Assembly (NCBI GenBank): GCA_022113835.1
Contig: JAILWY010000013.1
Location: forward strand, 15,982,001 to 16,046,000
DNA length: 64,000 nucleotides
Direction: 5' to 3'
Origin: Atopsyche davidsoni
Lineage: Eukaryota > Arthropoda > Insecta > Trichoptera > Hydrobiosidae
The notes under the pieces: generated by a model
What the model was told of the DNA's origin: nothing
What the model saw: the letters and a program-made list of their open reading frames with translations, nothing else
Database searches by the model: none
Shown here: positions 59,411 through 64,000 of the stretch, one piece after another
Position numbering within the stretch: position 1 is the stretch's first letter
Layout: each line of letters starts with the position of its first letter
Program-made: the position numbers and the translations under genes

Positions 59411-59645
59411 AGAAATTCAATATTTTTGACAGAGAGTACTTGGTGGAATTCCATTTTAATATTTTTGAATAAAATACTTGAGTGATTTTCCACATTTTTG
59501 TTTTTATTAATGACCGGTTTCGCCAACCTTTCACGTTGGCATTATCAAACAGAGTTTGATAATGCCAACGTGAAAGGTTGGCGAAACCGGTCACTAATAA
59601 AAACAAAAATGTGGAAAATCACTCAAGTATTTTATTCAAAAATAT
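59411..59645. mobile_element. Inverted-dimer hammerhead repeat (copy D), best preserved, 13-bp target duplication
   Basis: 235 bp. The two arms are near-perfect reverse complements that meet at the centre CAAACAGAGTTTG. Each arm carries, from the centre outward, TTTGATAATGCCAACGTGAA, AGGTTGGCGAAACCGGTCA, AATAAAAACAAAAATGTGGA and AAATCACTCAAGTATTTTAT. The left arm also has the outer TGGAATTCCACC and GTACTCTCTGTC segments. TATAAATATAATA flanks both sides (59398-59410 and 59646-59658). No coding sequence. The low divergence of the two arms suggests a recent insertion. Confidence 0.85.
59553..59595 (+). ncRNA. Hammerhead-ribozyme-like motif (copy D, plus strand)
   Basis: Stem I AGT/ACT (3 bp), TTGATAA, an extra T, stem II GCCAAC/GTTGGC with loop GTGAAAG, GAAA, CCGG, TC with predicted cleavage after the C at 59592. 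The inverted arm holds a second core on the minus strand (about 59511-59553). The family pattern fits type I, dimer-forming hammerheads of Penelope-like elements and retrozymes. The departures are T3/A8 for C3/G8 and one base inserted after A9. Confidence 0.5.
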
Positions 59646-59658
59646 TATAAATATAATA

Positions 59659-61918
59659 CATAAAATCAATACCATTCAATAATGTTGACAATGAAATCAT
59701 TCAATAATATTGAAACCCCGTTTTGGCGCGGTGTATTTTTAAAAATATACTTTCCGCTAAAAAATAATAGAATATTTTTAGTTTTTTAATATGTTAAAAA
59801 TAATTCTTCTAACAAAAAAATATTTTTCGATAAAATCAAGTAACAAATGAATTCAACATTATTTTGATTTATAAAAAGTCATTGTTAATGATTTCAAATC
59901 TTTAACTCGATAAAATCATAAAAAAGTTTATCTTATTTAAATTTTCAATGGGATTTTTTTATTTAATATTAAAAGAAAATACCTTTCGTTACAGAACTTG
60001 GCTCCGATATGTCAATACATATTTAACAGAACTCAGCATATCGACGCATGTTGATTGATAAATAAAGAAATAGTCATTTATTACTTGGTCGTGAGCTATC
60101 CTTTCTTTTGCCGTCACTGCGATCGTTACAAATTTCAATCAAAATTATAGCAACTAGTGGGCGCTTATCAAATGACTTTCGATTAGAGCGGCGCGTCCCG
60201 CTGCCGTCTCCCTCTAGCCCGGCCATCACAGCTGGAAGTCATTTCTATTCCGCGGAGGAAGTCCCCTCTCGGTGGGGGGAGTCAGTGGTGGGCTTCGTCG
60301 ATTGATTGTGGCAATCCATTTAATTTGAGCAAGTGATTTAATAAAAAATTCGATCGAAGTAATTTTCATCTTGAATATCTGAATATCAGACGCCGAGAGT
60401 TGCAGCCAATATTTGAGATATCCGACGACGTTTTTTGCGAAATACTTTCACGTTTCGAATAAAAGAATAACTTTCGAACAAATCGATTGTAATAAATAAC
60501 CGATTATGCTCACCGTGCTGAGAAATGGCTTCGCGTCTGCGGCTCGCCCGAGGCGCCGCGGCCACTTGGATCGATGTGTGGATCGCGGGTCGATTTCAAC
60601 ATTATAACCGACCGCTATCAAACAACGGATCCGACATGAAAAATATATTTTTTTAAACTAATTTTGTGTTGTATATACCGGATCAAATGAATTTTGAAAT
60701 TATATAAATCTACTTTTAAAGATTCAGTTTTTTTTATTAAATCTGACTGTTTAAGTCAGCAATTGATTTGCATGTTTTTTCACGATAAGTTCCTCGCATC
60801 CCGCGTAATGTCCGCCCCGCGACCAGCAATAACGCGAGAGCGATTCTCCGTGTGCCTCGAATGTCAAACCCACGAGACGAGGAGCCGCGCATTGTCCGCT
60901 GATTACGTAATCACTGCAACCGTTGACTTGTGAATTTAACACAGTGACAAAATAGCATTACGGTGAATCACCGTGGCTTCATCTATCTTATTAAAATTTA
61001 CTTATAATTGTATTGTTGAATTCATTGAACGGAAGAGTCCCGAACACATGGCGGTCAGTGTTGTCGGGTGTTGTCATCAATGTGGCCGTGGATCACTGTA
61101 CATGCCGATTGGATTATTTTCGGGTCTGCCATTGGGTAGAAATTTCTTGCCAAATGCCGCTGCTGCTGTTGGTGGTGGTATCGGTTTAAGTATAGCTGCA
61201 GATTTGTGTCATTGATGGCACCCTAACGTACGTTTTATTCCCGATAGGTCACGCCACAAACTTACGGATGAATCTTGATAAATTAACAGGAAAATGTTAA
61301 GAGTAGGGACGGTCACCCTACACCTCTCGTGGAATTATTTTCTTGGGTACTTAACCGCGTCATTTTTTTAATTCATATTCCAACATTTCGGCTCGAGTAC
61401 TGAAGCTATTTTCTAGGAATACCATCTTTATTCACGGAGAACGACTCCATTAATCGCAGCAACTATTTACAATACGTGTTGAGTAAGTAAATGTGCTCAG
61501 TGACCGGGTGTTTCAGTATGGCGAGTTCATTTTTATTCCTCGCGTACGATGGCGAATACTCGGTATTGTCTGCAGACTCAGCACTGCCCTGACGTTTAAT
61601 AAATAAGGATTATCGCGCCGTCGTCTCGACTACATCGATATATCCCTCCCGAGAATAATAAAACCGCGCCAGCTCGAGTCGCTCCGTCCTTGTGTAGAGA
61701 AAACACTTCTGGTCATCTTCTTCCGCTGGTCATCTCTGTCGCCGGACAGCCGAGACCTTCCCCAGGACGGATCTCGGAATCTACCGAGGGATGTTGCCAG
61801 TCCTTAAAATAAATTGCGAAAGTTACCGAAGCACGATAATCTCTCAATAGGCCCTCCATAAACATCTGCTTCCGCGTTATTTTTTTTCTTTCTTTTATTT
61901 TTAATTTAAATTTTTTTA
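59659..61918. other. Intergenic DNA, AT-rich then GC-richer
   Basis: No gene is recognised. GC-richer patches lie at 60185-60300, 60530-60610 and 60790-60900. The plus-strand frame at 60973-61215 ends in a Gly/Ala-rich stretch (AAAAVGGGIGLSIAADL) but has no homologue that I can name. Confidence 0.35.
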
Positions 61919-62105
61919 ATGGAATTCCGTCAAATACTTTTTGAGAAAAAAAATATATTTTTGAATAAAATACTTGAGTGATTTTCCACATTATTTCCAC
62001 AAAAATTTCCACAAAAAAAAAAAAGTGGAAAATCACTCAAGTATTTTATTCAAAAATATTAAAATGGAATTCCACCAAGTACTCTCTGTCAAAAATATTG
62101 AATTT
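61919..62105. mobile_element. Inverted hammerhead repeat, arms only (copy E)
   Basis: The right arm (from AAAGTGGAAAATCACTCAAG, through ATGGAATTCCACCAAGTACT to CTGTCAAAAATATTGAATTT) is well preserved. The left arm (ATGGAATTCCGTCAAATACT onward) is diverged. Between them there is only an A-rich spacer with TTTCCAC repeats, so the hammerhead cores have been lost by a central deletion. Confidence 0.65.
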
Positions 62106-63330
62106 CTTAAAAAAATATAATTAATTTTGTAATACTGTTTGGTTGCCCGGCAATCAGCATTATTGCGTTTTTAATTCCGCGATCAGGAGACACCGGTGCT
62201 CAAATAAATAGTCCATGACCAATTTTTCGAATAAAAATCTCGTTTCGTGTGTAGTTAATCAATGTAAATTTATAAATAATCGGTAATACTGTATATTCCA
62301 GGTGATACGGCGAGTTTTTGAGCACCCGATAGAGAATTTTTGTTTTTTAGGTACAAAAGCTAGGTTCGGCTAGTCGATCATTGAGGCAATTCACAGATCG
62401 GAACCGGAGCTCCGCGTGATAATGGCAGTGATGTAAAAATTTGATTACCGTTAAGGATCGTCAGAGACTGAAATGAAATCAACCGTGAAGCAGATAAACA
62501 GTTAATCTTGCGCAGTGAACATCAACCAGATTATACCAAGGTCACGCCTTCAGTGCCGTGTGAAAAATGTCACGGAGAGGCCCAGTTGCCCGAGGCTGTG
62601 GAAAAATCAAATACGTAACGCGTTCAAAGGGCTCGATAGTCAAAAGGATGGAGTGTCGTTCCCGGTGGCTCGATAGACGGAGACCAGGATGCTTAAACAT
62701 TATTGTGTGCTTTTATGGATTTTGACGTCCTGTTTCTGAGAGGATCGTCAATCAAACAAGGGTGAGAAATGGTCTGGTTTCCAAATGTGTTGTTCAAGAT
62801 CATCATTAACTTGTGCGAATTCGGCAGCTTTTTTTTCGGTGTAACAATGCGGATTCGTTGATTGTCTATAATAACCTCGTTGGAGCGTTTACTAAAAAAA
62901 TAATGCATCTAAATACAAACGCCGAAATAAATAACCAGCTGCTTGGTGATTTTATATAAAAAGTGAAAAAGTTGCACAAGCTTTAAAGTTATCCACATTA
63001 TTTTTAATTTTCATGTACAAGCTCCACAAAAAAATTTCGCTCTACCTTTATTAAAATTCACTGATAAAAAATATACATGTTTTTGGTGCCGGAAATTTAT
63101 CTAGATTATTTTATTTACATTTATCGAAAGCTAGATTGTTTCAATAAAAAGTATTGAATTTGTATTGGCATGTGTATTCAAATAGATTTGAACTCTTGTC
63201 AGCAATGTTTGCGTTTGTTGTTTAGCATTGATTGTTTTTACGAGGTTGCCGATTCAAAGAATGGCTTTGGAAATGGCCGCCGGCTCGTCAGCCGGCACTG
63301 ATTTACTTTGTGAGCGACTGGATATTTCCA
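62106..63330. other. Intergenic DNA
   Basis: No gene or named repeat seen. Sequence is mixed in composition up to the promoter near 63.34 kb. Confidence 0.4.
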
Positions 63331-63335
63331 CAAAC

Positions 63336-63458
63336 ATAAAAAGGGAGCCTCCGCAGCGCCGGAGCCAGTCTTCGTAAAATTGAGTTGTGGACGGGCGATG
63401 TTTTTTCTTCAGCCTTTTTGTTAGTTTTAGGACTCGTTTCAGTAACAGTGAGTTTCAG
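63336..63458 (+). promoter_or_regulatory. TATA + initiator promoter with first exon of a gene leaving the window
   Basis: ATAAAAA (63336-63342) is followed 30 bases later by the initiator CCAGTC, with +1 predicted at A63367. Two donor-like sites follow, ACAGTGAGT (exon end 63447) and TTCAGGTATAA (exon end 63458). The leader contains one ATG (63399), which opens an eight-codon frame only, so the exon looks noncoding. No further exon is visible in the last 540 bases. The gene, if real, continues beyond the right edge. Confidence 0.45.
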
Positions 63459-64000
63459 GTATAATGTACATGACATAATTTAAATTAAATGTTTTGTTTG
63501 TTTGTAATTTATATTTCAACATAAATAGTATATTAAGGTTCGTGTGGGGGTATGTGAGGTTTTCACGTGCTCTGTTTTACGTAAAAAGACTCTCAGATGC
63601 GGGTCGAATTCAGAATTATTAATATTTAAGTTATTCGTCCATTAAAATTCAACAACTTGAAGCTGACATATTTATCTTCTATATTCAGATTTACTTGTTG
63701 CGTACTTTATTAATGTGTCGCAGCGACACATTCTAGCGTAAAGCGAGCAATAATTATTTGGGAGGAAAAAAATGTTTTTAAATATTAATTATAAATTTAA
63801 CATGTTTTATTACACCTATGATATTTTTATACGCTATCATTAACGGTTTGCAACAATGATGGCACGATTTAAAAACCCATCATTTTTATAATCACTGTCC
63901 GTACGATCGTAGTTTGGTAGCCTGAAATTCACACATTAATTTTTAATAACCTGTTGTAATATTTAAAAACGGGCCTTTATATGTTACTTCACCTTAAAAT

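Noticed and set aside
59223..59606. 127-codon minus-strand frame over the fold-back element, with similar frames at 50515 and 21703
   Set aside because: The same peptide appears wherever the inverted repeat occurs. The frame simply runs through the noncoding repeat.

Overview
The window is nuclear DNA from an insect, most likely Lepidoptera or the sister order Trichoptera. It is AT-rich, with introns, insect-style splice sites and many decayed transposons. The order is inferred from the acyl-CoA desaturase, which from memory closely resembles moth Z9 desaturases from its MPP start and GVLFE segment to its RVKRTGDG and HLWGWGD tail. No database search was possible.

Only two protein-coding host genes can be read with confidence, and they converge in the middle of the window. 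On the + strand (coding exons 29153-31637) is a complete 354-residue stearoyl-CoA-type desaturase with all three histidine boxes. Its coding sequence starts inside an exon whose acceptor is at 29130/29131, so at least one upstream 5'-UTR exon must exist. The best candidate is a TATA + initiator + ATG-free exon at 13453-13612, which would imply a first intron of about 15.5 kb. On the - strand (36119-32962) is a complete five-exon DCAF13/WDSOF1 (Sof1) gene of 445 codons, a WD40 protein of the small-subunit rRNA processome. The two stop codons are 1.3 kb apart and their candidate poly(A) signals almost touch near 32.9 kb.

Region by region: 1-232 is the 3' end of a mariner element. 2434-2827 is a pogo/Tigger-like MITE. 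4.0-6.5 kb is a run of GC-rich islands holding a fold-back MITE (5965-6098). 6.5-13.4 kb is AT-rich and nearly featureless apart from a single-arm hammerhead-like repeat at 10.02 kb. 13.4-29.1 kb is probably the desaturase's first intron(s), with a second TATA candidate (16.59 kb), an internally deleted transposon with a DUF4817-like N-terminus (20.33 kb), an inverted hammerhead repeat (21.78 kb) and GC islands (22.8-23.2, 27.3-28.6 kb). 29.1-36.1 kb is the gene pair. 36.2-47 kb is AT-rich intergenic DNA. 47.2-49.5 kb is a decayed TTAA-type DNA transposon with inverted ends and a YqaJ-nuclease fragment. 50.6-64 kb holds further fold-back copies, GC islands, simple repeats and a TATA/initiator promoter (63.34 kb) for a gene leaving the window.

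The most interesting structure is a repeat family found at four sites with a hammerhead-like core (10.02, 21.78, 50.60, 59.41 kb) and at up to three more as arm sequence only. Three copies are head-to-head inverted dimers flanked by 12-13 bp target-site duplications. Each dimer arm carries or carried a hammerhead-ribozyme-like core with a palindromic ACCGGT stem III, the arrangement known from Penelope-like elements and retrozymes. The conserved C3-G8 pair appears replaced by U3-A8.
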